DNA of 64,000 nt from JANTGF01 sp963750735 (GCA_963750735.1 CAVVRY010000006.1:310001-374000), one strand, 5' to 3'; numbered from the stretch's first letter, positions 37,435-47,419 are shown. Notes: a model not told the origin generated them from the sequence alone. Made by a program: numbers and translations.

Positions 37435-39840
37435 ATGCTTAAAGTATATCTCCTGGTTGCTCTCCGGCACTTTAGAAAAAACCTATTGTCATTTATCATA
37501 AACATTCTTGGCCTTGCTATTGGTATGACAGCTTTTATTCTGATAATGCAGTTTGTTCGATTCGAGCTAAATTATGACAACTTTCATGAGAATGAGGATC
37601 GGATTTTCAGGATTCAACAAGACAGGTACAATAAGGGAGAACTAACTACGCAATGGGCCGCAGGTTGCTCTGCAGTAGGACAGGCATTGTATGAAAACTT
37701 CCCTGAGGTTGAGGATTTTACCCGTTTTAGAAAGCAAGAAGGAGTCCTTTCCTGGGGTGAACAAAGGTTCAGGGAGGAAAACATTTATCTTGCTGATACA
37801 TCTTTTTTTGAGATATTTTCATTTAAACTTCTTGAAGGGGATAAGAATTCAATTTTAAAAAAGCCATTTGAGGCTATTCTTTCACAATCTGTTGCCAGAA
37901 AGTATTTTGGTGATGAGGATCCCATTGGAAAGAGTTTACTATTTAATGGAGAAGTAGAAATCCTTATCAATGGTATTTATGAAGATATACCGGTAAACTC
38001 GCACTTAAAACCAGAAATAATAGTTTCATGGGAGACCTATGTTACAATGTCACCTGGTGTAAATACGGCATGGCAATGGGATGCATTTTTTAATTATATT
38101 TTGCTGAATTCGGATACTGATTATAAAGAGTTTGAAAATAAAATTCCAGCCTTTGTTCATGAACAAATTGGAGAGTTTCTGGAAAATTTTGATTCAGATG
38201 CTGTTTATAAGCTTCAGCCCTTAAGAAAAATCCATTTGCATTCAAATTTTATGTTCGAAGCTGAGGTAAATGGGAATGCACAATCGGTATATTCCTTGAT
38301 TGTAATTGCAATTTTCCTAGTAATCATTGCATGGATAAACTATATAAACTTATCAACTGCAAAATCACTTGACAGGGCAAAGGAAGTTGGGATGCGCAAG
38401 ATTTCAGGCGCAAATAGAGGGCAACTTGTATTTCAGTTCCTTTCAGAATCCATTCTTATTAATGTTTTAAGTGTAATTCTGGCCATTATATTGGTATCTC
38501 TTCTGTATCCTTTCTTCAATCAGGTAACAGGAGAAATGCTTGATTATAGCTTAATCAGTAATCAAGGTTTTTGGCTTGCAGTGGTATTGTTGTTTTTAAC
38601 GGGTGCATTACTGGCAGGTGCTTATCCTGCTTTTTTTCTATCCTCTTTTAAACCCGGAGCTTTTATCCAGGGTAAGTTTAATAAAAAAACAAGTGGCCTT
38701 GGGATGAGGAAAATCCTGGTTATTTTCCAGTTTACAACTTCAATCGTACTAATTGCAGGAACTATTTTGGTTTATAAGCAGATTTCGTTCATGCAAAACA
38801 AAGACCTTGGAGTTGATATTGACAATGTCCTTATACTTCAAGGCCCAAGTGTAAATGATTCAACCTATATGGAAACATTTACTGCTTTCAAAGAGGAATT
38901 ACTTCGTAATCCGGATATTGAAACCATTAGTACATCAACTTCAGTTCCGGGCAGGCAACCTCGATGGAATGCTGGTGGCATCCGCTTGTTGGGCCAGGAT
39001 CCTTCAGAAGGGAATCAATACAGGGTAATTGGGATGGATTGGGATTTTATTGACTTTTATGGTTTAACAATCCTTGAAGGACGCAATTTCTCTCCGGAAT
39101 ATGGGAATAACAGTGAAACAGTTTTATTAAACGAAAAAGCAGTAAAACTTGTTGGTTTTGATGATTATAACACAGCTTTGGATAAACAAATATTTTTCTG
39201 GGGAGATACGTTTAGTATTGTTGGTGTAGTAAAAGATTTCCATCAGCAGGGACTCAAGGATTTGCCGGAACCACTGGTTTTTAGATTTTTTGAAAGCCTA
39301 ACAAACTATTATTCAATAAAACTTTTACCTCAGTCAAATATTCAGAACACTGTAGCTTTTGTAGAAGAAAAATGGAATGTATTTTTCAATAAGAACCCAT
39401 TTCATTATTTCTTTTTGGATGAATATTATCGGGAGCAATATAAGGGAGAGATTCGTTTTGGCTTAGTATTTGGGGCTTTTTCTTTTCTCACCATCTTTAT
39501 TGCCTGCATGGGACTTTTTGGTCTTTCATCATTCATCACTATTGCCAGAACAAAAGAAATAGGAATCAGAAAAGTGCTCGGCTCAACTGTATTTAACAGC
39601 ATCTTGTTGTTGATAAGGTATTTTATCAATCAAATTCTAATTGCTGTCCCAATAGGTTTAGCAATAGCTTATTTTGTTATGCAAAGATGGCTTGAGAACT
39701 TTGCATTTCGAATTTCAATTGGCTGGTGGTTCTTTGTACTTCCAGTTTTGATTGTTTTTATAATTGCAGTGACAACTGTTATTGCACAGGTAACAAAAAC
39801 AGCTCGCGTGAACCCGGCAGAATCCTTGCGATATGAATAG
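37435..39840 (+). CDS. FtsX/MacB-type ABC transporter permease
   Basis: 801 residues in one intact frame. Order: N-terminal helix (about 20-40, with FIINILGLAIGMTAF), a MacB-like extracellular domain with SVARKYFGDEDPIGKSL, a first FtsX core (AKSLDRAKEVGMRKISGANRGQ) with three helices, a short extracellular helix and second MacB-like domain, and a final FtsX core (ARTKEIGIRKVLGSTVFNS). This duplicated layout is typical of Bacteroidota efflux or mechanotransmission permeases. No cognate MacB-type ATPase is adjacent, as for the other two copies in the window. The family usually ends in NPA-SLRYE, which is present. Confidence 0.9.
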   Translation: MLKVYLLVALRHFRKNLLSFIINILGLAIGMTAFILIMQFVRFELNYDNFHENEDRIFRIQQDRYNKGELTTQWAAGCSAVGQALYENFPEVEDFTRFRKQEGVLSWGEQRFREENIYLADTSFFEIFSFKLLEGDKNSILKKPFEAILSQSVARKYFGDEDPIGKSLLFNGEVEILINGIYEDIPVNSHLKPEIIVSWETYVTMSPGVNTAWQWDAFFNYILLNSDTDYKEFENKIPAFVHEQIGEFLENFDSDAVYKLQPLRKIHLHSNFMFEAEVNGNAQSVYSLIVIAIFLVIIAWINYINLSTAKSLDRAKEVGMRKISGANRGQLVFQFLSESILINVLSVILAIILVSLLYPFFNQVTGEMLDYSLISNQGFWLAVVLLFLTGALLAGAYPAFFLSSFKPGAFIQGKFNKKTSGLGMRKILVIFQFTTSIVLIAGTILVYKQISFMQNKDLGVDIDNVLILQGPSVNDSTYMETFTAFKEELLRNPDIETISTSTSVPGRQPRWNAGGIRLLGQDPSEGNQYRVIGMDWDFIDFYGLTILEGRNFSPEYGNNSETVLLNEKAVKLVGFDDYNTALDKQIFFWGDTFSIVGVVKDFHQQGLKDLPEPLVFRFFESLTNYYSIKLLPQSNIQNTVAFVEEKWNVFFNKNPFHYFFLDEYYREQYKGEIRFGLVFGAFSFLTIFIACMGLFGLSSFITIARTKEIGIRKVLGSTVFNSILLLIRYFINQILIAVPIGLAIAYFVMQRWLENFAFRISIGWWFFVLPVLIVFIIAVTTVIAQVTKTARVNPAESLRYE

Positions 39841-39893
39841 TGTATTTAGCCTGAACTAAAAAGTCACGGTTATGGTTCCTTCAGAGCAGTTTC

Positions 39894-41165
39894 TTAGAAA
39901 AAGTAATAAACAGCTAACAAACCCCTGAAATTGGAAACAGTTGTTGTCTTGCTGGTTTGTAGTGGATCATCAAATAGCCATCTCCATAAATCGCCTGGGT
40001 ATACTCCATTCAAAGCAATCCTAACCTTGCCCGCATTAAATATTGCTCTTGGAGAGATTCTCCAAAGAGAGTTTATATTAGTACCCAGTCCATAGACATC
40101 AGTTATATGGATCAGACATGGCTTCCTTTGTTCCGAATGAATTCGTGATTCCACCAAAGAGACCAAATTGTATTTTCTTACCATTTGAATGTATTTCTCC
40201 CCAGAAGGTCATATCTCTTAAGTGGAGTATATGAAAGTTCACCAGTGGTGGTATTTATTTCTTCCCTGACAGCAAATCCACTTATGGCCAACAAATCAGT
40301 AATATTTTCTCCATAACGGGCCTGAAATTTAATGGTGAGCAGGTTTGGTGGTAATTTTGGCATATCCCATAGCCGTTAGACCCTGCACTTTTTCATTTAC
40401 CTTATAGATAGTTATTGTCTGGCCCCATTTCACTCTCAAGTCGTGGCACAATAGTTTTAATGCTATCCCTCCTCCAAAAACATACTTAAATCCTGAATTA
40501 CTGTTTTTCAGAACCAAAATGCAGTTGCAAATGCATATCAGGGACAGCAGAATTTCTTAAATAGCTGGTTGAAGAAGACCACCAATACCCCAGGTAGCGT
40601 AGTCTCGCTGTGCAAAGCAGCTGCAATTATTTTGAAACCACTGATATTATAGCTTGCCCTTATTTGTGGATTTCTGGCAAAGGACTGTAGAGGCGTTCCC
40701 GTATTAAATGATACAGTTCCAGGAAAACAATCTGTAACGAAATAGTGGGTTCCAGGTTTGACCTGCGAGGAATTCAAGGTGTTCCCAGTTGAATTTAACA
40801 TAAGCATGCCTTAGTCTCAAGAGATTAATATTTGGATTGAGCTGGGCAAAAAAGTCAGCTTCAATTACACCTGAAGTTTTGGCTCCAAAAGCATCTGGGC
40901 CTGTTATAGAGCTTTTACCGGGATTGAATTGCCAGAAAATTAAAATTTGTTTTTGCATTGATATCATTGCCTAGCTTCATCAGGTTTCTCAGGAGCAGGC
41001 CACAGTAAGAAAATGTCCTTCCCGGGCTGTAACAGTTTGCCTTGAATCATAAAAAAAATCATTTTTTACAAATCCGGAAAACTTTATGCCAAAGGCTTTT
41101 TTTTCCTGTCCATATGATACCAGGTTAAGGACGAAAAGTAAAGTAATTATAATAACTCGTCTCAT
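39894..41165 (-). pseudogene. Porin-like outer membrane protein, shattered by about ten frameshifts
   Basis: The complete protein can be rebuilt across frames. It starts at ATG 41165 with a signal peptide (MRRVIIITLLFVLN..., ending SYGQ). It continues through VKNDFFYDSRQTVTAREGHF, LLWPAPEKPDEAGNDINAK, SSITGPDAFGAKTSGVIEAD, LRLRHAYVKFNWEHLEFLA, VTDCFPGTVSFNTGTPLQ, NSAVPDMHLQLHF, LTIKFQARYGENITDLLAI and LWGEIHSNGKKIQFGLF, and ends NFRGLLAVYYFF. The terminal Phe is a beta-barrel insertion signal. These blocks match a Bacteroidota porin-like family of about 400 residues. About ten one-base insertions or deletions separate them, yet the peptide is well kept throughout, which argues for sequence errors or extremely recent decay. 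Confidence 0.78.
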
Positions 41166-41187
41166 TTTAGAATGTTTTAGGTTTAGC

Positions 41188-41970
41188 TTATTGATCCCGA
41201 TCTGGCGGGAATATTTTTTGAATAAAATTTCTTTTTTTGAGAGGCTTGCCTAACAATCGGTTAAGGTTGTTTTCAGCCGTAAGGTTTCTATCCCATAAAC
41301 TCAAAGCTTTTTCGTAATAAATGACCGCATCTTTATATAAGCCTTTTTCCCTGTAAACAATACCAAGGTTGGTATAACAAACAGACAACCTTCTTTGGTT
41401 TTCTTGTAAGGATTTTTCGATTTCTTTAACTCTAGCATCCAGATATTTTTCTTGCAACTTCGGATCAACCTCTTCAAATCCCTCCAAAAATGTGACATTG
41501 ATAGATTCTCTAATTTGTTCACTTGATTTTTCCGAAAATCTGGAATCCCAGTCATGGTAAATGGAAATCGCCTGCATTACATAGTCCTCTGACAAAGAAA
41601 CTATGGAATCGGCATTTAATTCAGTATATGGATTATACAGGGCAGGGATACTATCAGCATACAGACCAATCGTTAATAAGGTGGCGGCCCGGTTATTATA
41701 TAGTACTCCTAGTTCATAGGAATTTTTATAACAATTGGTGGCTGAATAAATATTTTCAATTGAATCAAGAAGGGCCAAAACTTTATAAAAATCACCTACC
41801 TGGGCATATTTATCATACTGGGAATATAACTCTCTAGCATGTTTTACTCTGGGATCAATGGACTGGTTAATATTTCCATAGTATGCTCTGGCAATTAGTA
41901 TGCCTGAAATAGCAAGGACAATCATAATAAATATTAGAGTCCTTGTTGGCTTTTTTAAAGCTGTTTTCAT
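41188..41970 (-). CDS. Membrane-anchored TPR protein
   Basis: 260 residues. One N-terminal membrane helix (about 11-30) is followed by an extracytoplasmic region with helical repeats. The clearest TPR is YTNLGIVYREKGLYKDAVIYYEKALSLWD near residue 200-230, and a basic tail (KKRNFIQKIFPP) closes it. It overlaps the end of the symporter gene by one base, so it belongs to the same operon as the symporter and its partner subunit. It may scaffold the transport complex or regulate it; that is inference. Confidence 0.7.
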   Translation of the reverse strand: MKTALKKPTRTLIFIMIVLAISGILIARAYYGNINQSIDPRVKHARELYSQYDKYAQVGDFYKVLALLDSIENIYSATNCYKNSYELGVLYNNRAATLLTIGLYADSIPALYNPYTELNADSIVSLSEDYVMQAISIYHDWDSRFSEKSSEQIRESINVTFLEGFEEVDPKLQEKYLDARVKEIEKSLQENQRRLSVCYTNLGIVYREKGLYKDAVIYYEKALSLWDRNLTAENNLNRLLGKPLKKRNFIQKIFPPDRDQ

Positions 41971-43640
41971 TAACTATGAACCTTCTCAATCAGGAATTTT
42001 CTTATCTCAATAGGAGTTTCCTCAGTAAGATTTGAAACAATTATATTTGCCAAAATAGCAAGAGGTGCTCCAATCCAGGCAAAATACCAGGCTTCAAGCC
42101 AGTAACTGATAAACTCATGTGCTGGTAATTGAAGGCCTTTTTTACCGGCAATAAAATAGGTGATCGCAATAATTGATACTGTTCCTCCTGTTATTAAGCC
42201 AGCAATTGCTCCTGGCTTATTGGATCCACTCCACCATATTCCCAAAAGGAACAATGGGAAGATAGTGCATCCAGCAAGTGAAAAAGCTACTGCTACAAGT
42301 TGACCAATCAGGGCAAAGTTTTGGAGAGCCAGCATGGTCACAATTATGGCCATTAAGATGGTTCCTAATCTTGCATACAACAACTGTTTTTTGGGGCTCG
42401 CATCAGGATTAATTACTTTTACATACAAGTCATGTGCAAAAGCTGAGGATCCTGCTACCAACAAACCTGAAACGGTTGAAAAAGCTGCTGAAACACCTCC
42501 AGCAGCAAGTAAGCCAACAATAAGTGGATGAATATCTCCCAGTTGGGCAGTATATACTACAATGGCATCTTTGGCCAGAGTGCCAACTTCAGGGTTGGCA
42601 GAAAGGATCTTGCCAAAGGCAGCATAGGCTGGTGCGCTCCAGTAAAGAATACATATAAAAAACAATCCCCAAACAACTGACCAACGAGCGTCCCTGGCTT
42701 TAGGAACCACATAAAACCTTTGAATTACATGAGGAAGTCCTGCTGTGCCAATCATCAATGAAAAGGCAATGGCGATCCATTGGAAAAAGGTTTTTCCGGT
42801 AGAAGGATCCCAGGGCATGGCAAATTCGGGAGCAGGAACAATAGCATAATCATGTCCAAGTGAGTTTAGGAGTTCTTTAGTTTCATTAATTGGAAGTCCA
42901 GCTACCACATCAGAAACTACTGAACCGTACCCAATTTGAGGTAAAAACCAGAAGTAATCAAATTTTGCAGTTAGAATAAATAGTGGAATTAGAAACGAAA
43001 TAATAATTATTACATATTGAATCTGCATATTTTTAGTTACACCCAACATACCGGAGATCAGAGTATAGGTTAATACAACAGCTCCCCCAATAATCACGGC
43101 CCACTTGTAATCGATGCCCATAACCCATTTAAACATCAGCCCAATTCCTCCAAACTGGCCTACGCAATAGGCAATTGAAATAAGGATTGCAATAATTGCA
43201 CCCACTGCACGTAAAGCTGTAGAATAATATCGGTCACCAATAAAATCTGCTGCCGTGTATTTGCCATATTTTCTAATCTGGCCTGCCATTAAGATTAGAA
43301 GAAGGACATAACCTCCTGTCCAGCCCACTACATAAGCCAAACCATGGTAACCTGAACCATACATTAAAGCTGCCATACCTAAGAATGAAGCAGCACTCAT
43401 CCAATTTGAAGCAATAGCCATACCTGATCCCACTTTTGATATTCCTCGACCGGCAGCATAAAAATCAGTAGTATCCTTGGCTCTAAATATTATACCAACA
43501 AGAACAAATAGTACCAGAATGGTAATTAGGATAATGGCTGGGCCTACCTTAAAACCTCCTTCAAGTTGGGTGGCCGCAGTAGCTGCAGAAAGAACTTTAG
43601 GAAAGGATAAAAATAGTATGGGTAATATTAATTTTTTCAT
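41970..43640 (-). CDS. Sodium:solute symporter (SSS family, acetate/ActP-like)
   Basis: 556 residues from ATG 43640 (the frame extends to a TTG at 43673, but the 43640 start gives a clean leading helix, MKKLILPILFLSF). About 13 membrane helices. SSS landmarks: FYAAGRGISKVGSGMAIASNWMSAASFLG, YTAADFIGDRYYS, GLPHVIQRFYVVP and AAFSTVSGLLVAGSSAFAHDL. These match the VC2705/acetate-permease branch. Such symporters import acetate or another small carboxylate with sodium. It starts 34 bp after the stop of the two-helix partner protein and ends into the TPR gene. Confidence 0.88.
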   Translation of the reverse strand: MKKLILPILFLSFPKVLSAATAATQLEGGFKVGPAIILITILVLFVLVGIIFRAKDTTDFYAAGRGISKVGSGMAIASNWMSAASFLGMAALMYGSGYHGLAYVVGWTGGYVLLLILMAGQIRKYGKYTAADFIGDRYYSTALRAVGAIIAILISIAYCVGQFGGIGLMFKWVMGIDYKWAVIIGGAVVLTYTLISGMLGVTKNMQIQYVIIIISFLIPLFILTAKFDYFWFLPQIGYGSVVSDVVAGLPINETKELLNSLGHDYAIVPAPEFAMPWDPSTGKTFFQWIAIAFSLMIGTAGLPHVIQRFYVVPKARDARWSVVWGLFFICILYWSAPAYAAFGKILSANPEVGTLAKDAIVVYTAQLGDIHPLIVGLLAAGGVSAAFSTVSGLLVAGSSAFAHDLYVKVINPDASPKKQLLYARLGTILMAIIVTMLALQNFALIGQLVAVAFSLAGCTIFPLFLLGIWWSGSNKPGAIAGLITGGTVSIIAITYFIAGKKGLQLPAHEFISYWLEAWYFAWIGAPLAILANIIVSNLTEETPIEIRKFLIEKVHS

Positions 43641-43673
43641 CTGTGGAAATTTAAATGTAAAAAAAGGGAACAA

Positions 43674-44426
43674 TTAATCTTCAATGCCATATTTCTCATG
43701 AAACATATCGGTTCTGACACAGAAAAGCCAGCATAAACCAACGAACAGTATTAAAAGAAATACTGCAGTGTAGAAATAGTGAAATGGAAAGCCCAGGAAT
43801 TTTGTATCAGTCAGAACTGACTGGTTATGGATAAGATACAATCCCATGGCTTCCTCAAAGATTTGCCTGTTTTCAACATCAAAAGACTTCATTAATTCAG
43901 TCTTCACTTCAAGGGCAGCAATTTTCCCCCTCACATCATTTAATTGAAGGTCATAAATATTCTGTAATAAAGGTATAAGTTGATTTTTCTTTTTTAAATA
44001 GAACTCATCAGAAATATCCTCAATTTCTGCAGCAATCTCCTCAAATTCCTCAACAGCAATCACAAGTTTTTCTTTCTGCATGCCGCTGGCAATATTGAAT
44101 GCCATCCAGCTAACTGCATTGTCAAGTGCATGTCGGTATTTTGGGTCAATGGAAACTTTCCCGAGAACAGAAAGGGCTGATTGGCTAACCTTCTGTAGAC
44201 TAACTATGTTTAAGTTGTCCGATTGAATATCCCCCCAATACGTCTCATACACAGTGTATGCTGGTTCAGGTGTAGGTTTTTGAATAATTTTTAATAGAAT
44301 TTGAAAGCCAAAGACAGCAACAGCCCAGATCAATATGAACTGAACAACAATATTCCTATTTCTTCTGGTGCTATCTGTGGTTGGCTTAAAAAAACTAATA
44401 TGGTAGTCGTTTTTTTCAGTCTCCAT
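43674..44426 (-). CDS. Symporter small-subunit-like protein with a large extracytoplasmic insert
   Basis: 250 residues. The two ends look like the DUF4212 small subunit found with VC2705-type SSS symporters: an N-terminal block YHISFFKPTTDSTRRNRN before helix 1 (about 25-46), and FLGFPFHYFYTAVFLLILF before helix 2 (about 215-237) with a tail RTDMFHEKYGIED. DUF4212 proteins are normally about 80-90 residues; here the loop between the helices is about 160 residues of predicted helix with acidic heptads (EEFEEIAAEIEDISDEFY). It precedes the symporter directly on the same strand. It probably forms a complex with the permease; the insert may sense or bind something outside. Confidence 0.65.
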   Translation of the reverse strand: METEKNDYHISFFKPTTDSTRRNRNIVVQFILIWAVAVFGFQILLKIIQKPTPEPAYTVYETYWGDIQSDNLNIVSLQKVSQSALSVLGKVSIDPKYRHALDNAVSWMAFNIASGMQKEKLVIAVEEFEEIAAEIEDISDEFYLKKKNQLIPLLQNIYDLQLNDVRGKIAALEVKTELMKSFDVENRQIFEEAMGLYLIHNQSVLTDTKFLGFPFHYFYTAVFLLILFVGLCWLFCVRTDMFHEKYGIED

Positions 44427-44594
44427 CAGTTTAGTTGGTTTTGGGTTATGGGCTAAACATATACCAAAAATTCATGAAATTCTATGACAAATATTATATT
44501 TTGTAGTGCTATAGGGGGATGGGGAATTAGGATGCTTTGCAAATCCAGCAACTTCAATTTACTAATGTCTTATTTTAGTGCTTATAATTATTTT

Positions 44595-44602
44595 TACTTT
44601 TG
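44595..44602 (+). promoter_or_regulatory. Candidate -7 element TACTTTTG
   Basis: Exact TAnnTTTG match 37 bp before the URO-D-like gene. The surrounding TTACTTTTGGTA recurs upstream of the serine hydrolase gene at 54552. Confidence 0.4.
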
Positions 44603-44639
44603 GTATTAAAAGTTTGACAAATTATTAATTCTTATGTAA

Positions 44640-45755
44640 ATGCTGAATGAACATAATGACTTTGATGAGCCAGTTCAACAACTGGTTAGTTATATTGCGC
44701 TGGGAGCCCCAGCAACAAGACGACCTGCTTTCGAAAATTTACCGTACTTAAGACCAGAAATTGGCTTTACCCCAAAATGGTTTCACAATGCACTTAACAT
44801 TGATTTTGGTGAGAAATGGCATACAGATCTTAAATACAGAAAACAGTCTGTTCTGCAAATGCGTGACGAAATAGACCGACGATTTCCAGGGAATAAAATT
44901 GGGATTATTGACGAAGAGAAGTCTATTGATTTACTTACAGGACTGAATGGAGCCTGTACTATTGCGTCAATATACGGAGTCCCTATTCGATATGAAAGTG
45001 ATAAATGGCCTGTCAGTGAGCATTTTCGCATGTCAGAAGAAGAAATAAGTAAGTTGGGACCACCTGACCTCAGGCAAAATGAGTTTTTTCAGTCTTTACT
45101 GACTCAGGTTGACTCAATAAAGGAGAGTGAAGGAAAAGTGGTAGGATTTATTAACTGGCAAGGAGTACTAAATAACGCCCAGCGTATGAGAGGGCAAGAG
45201 TTATTTATGGATATGTTTACAAATCCGGAAGCTGCCAGAAACCTTTTTAAATGTGTTACAGAAACAATGATTGAGGCAGCTAAATGTTTGCAGGAAATGC
45301 AAGCTGAAAGCGGTTTTCATTATTCATTTTTTACTGTAAGTAATTGCCTGGTTAATATGTTATCACCAGAATTATACAAGGAGTTCATTTTGCCATTTGA
45401 TAATCAGATTGCAACGTCATTTAGCTCAATCGGCATCCATAATTGTGCATGGAATGCAAATCCATACCTGAAAGATTATGCATCTGTGCCAAAAGTAGCT
45501 TATATTGATATGGGAATGGAATCCGACCTTGAGAAAGCTCGGGCACTATTCCCAAAAACCAGAAGGGCTATAATGTATACACCAATGGATGTGGCAAATA
45601 AGTCACTGTTAGAATTAAAAAGCGATATGGATCATATTGCAGCTAAGTATGGACCTTGTGATATCGTAGCTGCTGATATTGAAGATGGAACTCCGGATAA
45701 TAAGGTGCAGGAACTTATATACTTATGTGAGGACATTTCTAATCAGTATATTTGA
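44640..45755 (+). CDS. Uroporphyrinogen decarboxylase (URO-D) superfamily protein, methyltransferase-like
   Basis: 371 residues, a single TIM-barrel of URO-D superfamily type. Visible blocks are FTPKWFHNALNIDFGEKWH, the GFINWQGVLNNAQRMRGQELFMDMF segment, MLSPELYKEFILPFDNQIA and HNCAWNANPYLKDY with His and Cys suited to a metal site, then a late DIVAADIEDGTPDNKV. The core heme enzyme HemE differs in its N-terminal Arg-rich motifs, so this is more likely a relative that moves a methyl group or acts on an unknown substrate. It is followed 42 bp later by a mutarotase, suggesting a joint catabolic set. Confidence 0.65.
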   Translation: MLNEHNDFDEPVQQLVSYIALGAPATRRPAFENLPYLRPEIGFTPKWFHNALNIDFGEKWHTDLKYRKQSVLQMRDEIDRRFPGNKIGIIDEEKSIDLLTGLNGACTIASIYGVPIRYESDKWPVSEHFRMSEEEISKLGPPDLRQNEFFQSLLTQVDSIKESEGKVVGFINWQGVLNNAQRMRGQELFMDMFTNPEAARNLFKCVTETMIEAAKCLQEMQAESGFHYSFFTVSNCLVNMLSPELYKEFILPFDNQIATSFSSIGIHNCAWNANPYLKDYASVPKVAYIDMGMESDLEKARALFPKTRRAIMYTPMDVANKSLLELKSDMDHIAAKYGPCDIVAADIEDGTPDNKVQELIYLCEDISNQYI

Positions 45756-45797
45756 GTAAATTAGAATATTTTAAGTCATTCAAAAGATAAAATTTAA

Positions 45798-46670
45798 ATG
45801 GAAAAGCATATTTTATTAAATCGGGGGAATTTATCAGCTGAGGTTAATTCTGCAAATGGTCAATTGGTTAGTCTTAAGTGCAATGGAATTGAATACTTCC
45901 ACAATGGGGGAATTTCCTCATTTGACGGGTCAGGCTGGGGAAACTCTGAGGTAGTACCCTTTCCAATATTTGGCCCTGCAGATAACTACGAAGTAAAACT
46001 AGGAAAGAATATTTATTTTCTTGAACAACATGGCATTTCAAGATATACAGCATGGAATCCTTTTATTCCGGCCCAGCAGGAAATTATGAATACCATATCA
46101 TTGTTTCAACAATATGATGGAAGAAAAATTGGAAATCCGAAATTTAAGCCCGGGAATGGTCATCCTGAGATGCTAAACTGGTTGCCATATACCCTTGAAA
46201 AGAAGTTTGAACTTACTAATAATGGTTTATCCTGTCAATTAATATTAACAAATGATTCGGATTCTGAAATGTCTTATATGATTGGATGGCACCCGGCATT
46301 TAAAGTTTTTGGAAGCGTTGAGGAGGGAGAATTCTTAGATGATGATGGAGTTTGTATGGCAACATTGCTAGAAGTTATTGTTCAATCAGCGATCCCACCT
46401 GAGGAAGCCTTGACTTTGAATGGACTTGACTCAATTACCTATAGAAATAAAAATAGCGGACAAGGAGTAAAAGTCTCAAGTAGCGATTTTAGTGACAACA
46501 TTATGCTTTGGAGTCCTGACAGTGACTCAGGAATGTTGTGCATTGAACATACAAGCCAATTGCCTGTTTACGATGGGCAAAATTACTTTGGAGAACCAAA
46601 AAACTTTGAATTACTAGCCCCAGGAGAAAATAGGATATATTCTGTTGAGGTGATTCCATTAGCTGGCTAG
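45798..46670 (+). CDS. Aldose 1-epimerase-like (galactose mutarotase fold) protein
   Basis: 290 residues, a single beta-sandwich. The pattern fits aldose 1-epimerase-like proteins of the YeaD/YihR type: GWGNSEVVPFPIFGPADNY, EQHGISRYTAWNP, MIGWHPAFKVF with the catalytic-type His, and a late ELLAPGENRIYSVEVIPL. Such enzymes convert alpha and beta anomers of sugars or sugar phosphates. It follows the URO-D-like gene by 42 bp and ends in a strong stem-loop, so the two form one unit. Substrate unknown. Confidence 0.8.
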   Translation: MEKHILLNRGNLSAEVNSANGQLVSLKCNGIEYFHNGGISSFDGSGWGNSEVVPFPIFGPADNYEVKLGKNIYFLEQHGISRYTAWNPFIPAQQEIMNTISLFQQYDGRKIGNPKFKPGNGHPEMLNWLPYTLEKKFELTNNGLSCQLILTNDSDSEMSYMIGWHPAFKVFGSVEEGEFLDDDGVCMATLLEVIVQSAIPPEEALTLNGLDSITYRNKNSGQGVKVSSSDFSDNIMLWSPDSDSGMLCIEHTSQLPVYDGQNYFGEPKNFELLAPGENRIYSVEVIPLAG

Positions 46671-46695
46671 GCCTCTTTTTTCTTATACTAAACTT

Positions 46696-46720
46696 CAGGC
46701 AATATTATAAATACTGCCTG
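46696..46720 (+). terminator. Stem-loop terminator after the mutarotase gene
   Basis: 10-bp arms (CAGGCAATAT and ATACTGCCTG, one mismatch) with a TATAA loop and CTTTTAG directly after. It ends the URO-D-like/mutarotase unit. Confidence 0.6.
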
Positions 46721-46897
46721 CTTTTAGATTAAGTTTTAGGTTTCCATTATTCTATTGCCATGGTACTGCAAATGTTTAAGTATTTGACAATTATGGATAA
46801 ATGCTATATTTGGATTCTGGTATGAAATTATTTGACTGCTAATTATGGGAAAGTAGTGTGAGCAGTTCTTTAGTAATCGGTTAGAAATACTTTTATC

Positions 46898-47419
46898 ATG
46901 GATCAAATTTCAAATGATCATTTACCTCAATACAGGGTCCGACCCAGGTTTAAAATTGAAACAAATCATCCAATGGATTATTGGGAAGATAAAATAAGGT
47001 CTGGGTTATTAAAAGAGGGCGCAACATGCGAAGGAAAGGTAAACCCGGCATTTGTTACTTTATACCTGCCTGCTGATGAGCAGCAATATTGGTCACCACA
47101 ATTAACTATCACTATGGAAGAGACCGAAAATGGATGCTTGCTTCGAGGCTTATATGCACCACGCCCGACAATTTGGACCATGTTTGTTTTTTTCTATTCT
47201 ATCATTGGTTTTAGCATAATGACAATCGGCATAATTGGTTTGTCAAATCTTTCATTGAACAAATCTGCTGCTATTCTATGGTATATTCCGGTGCTGGTAA
47301 TTGCATTTTTGTCTTTTTACCTTGTTGCTTATTTTGGACAAAGAATGGCTCGCAACCAGATGATAAGATTGCATCACTTCCTTGAAGAAAGCACTGGTCT
47401 TGTTGTTGAGGAGAAATGA
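46898..47419 (+). CDS. Small membrane protein of unknown function
   Basis: 173 residues. A soluble N-terminal part (about 1-90) with YRVRPRFKIETNHPMDYWED and ITMEETENGCLLRGLYAPRPTIWTMF is followed by two membrane helices (about 92-115 and 127-147) and a short His/Arg-rich cytoplasmic tail. I do not recognise the family. Codon use and base composition match the surroundings. It sits alone, with the GH94 gene convergent downstream. Confidence 0.6.
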   Translation: MDQISNDHLPQYRVRPRFKIETNHPMDYWEDKIRSGLLKEGATCEGKVNPAFVTLYLPADEQQYWSPQLTITMEETENGCLLRGLYAPRPTIWTMFVFFYSIIGFSIMTIGIIGLSNLSLNKSAAILWYIPVLVIAFLSFYLVAYFGQRMARNQMIRLHHFLEESTGLVVEEK

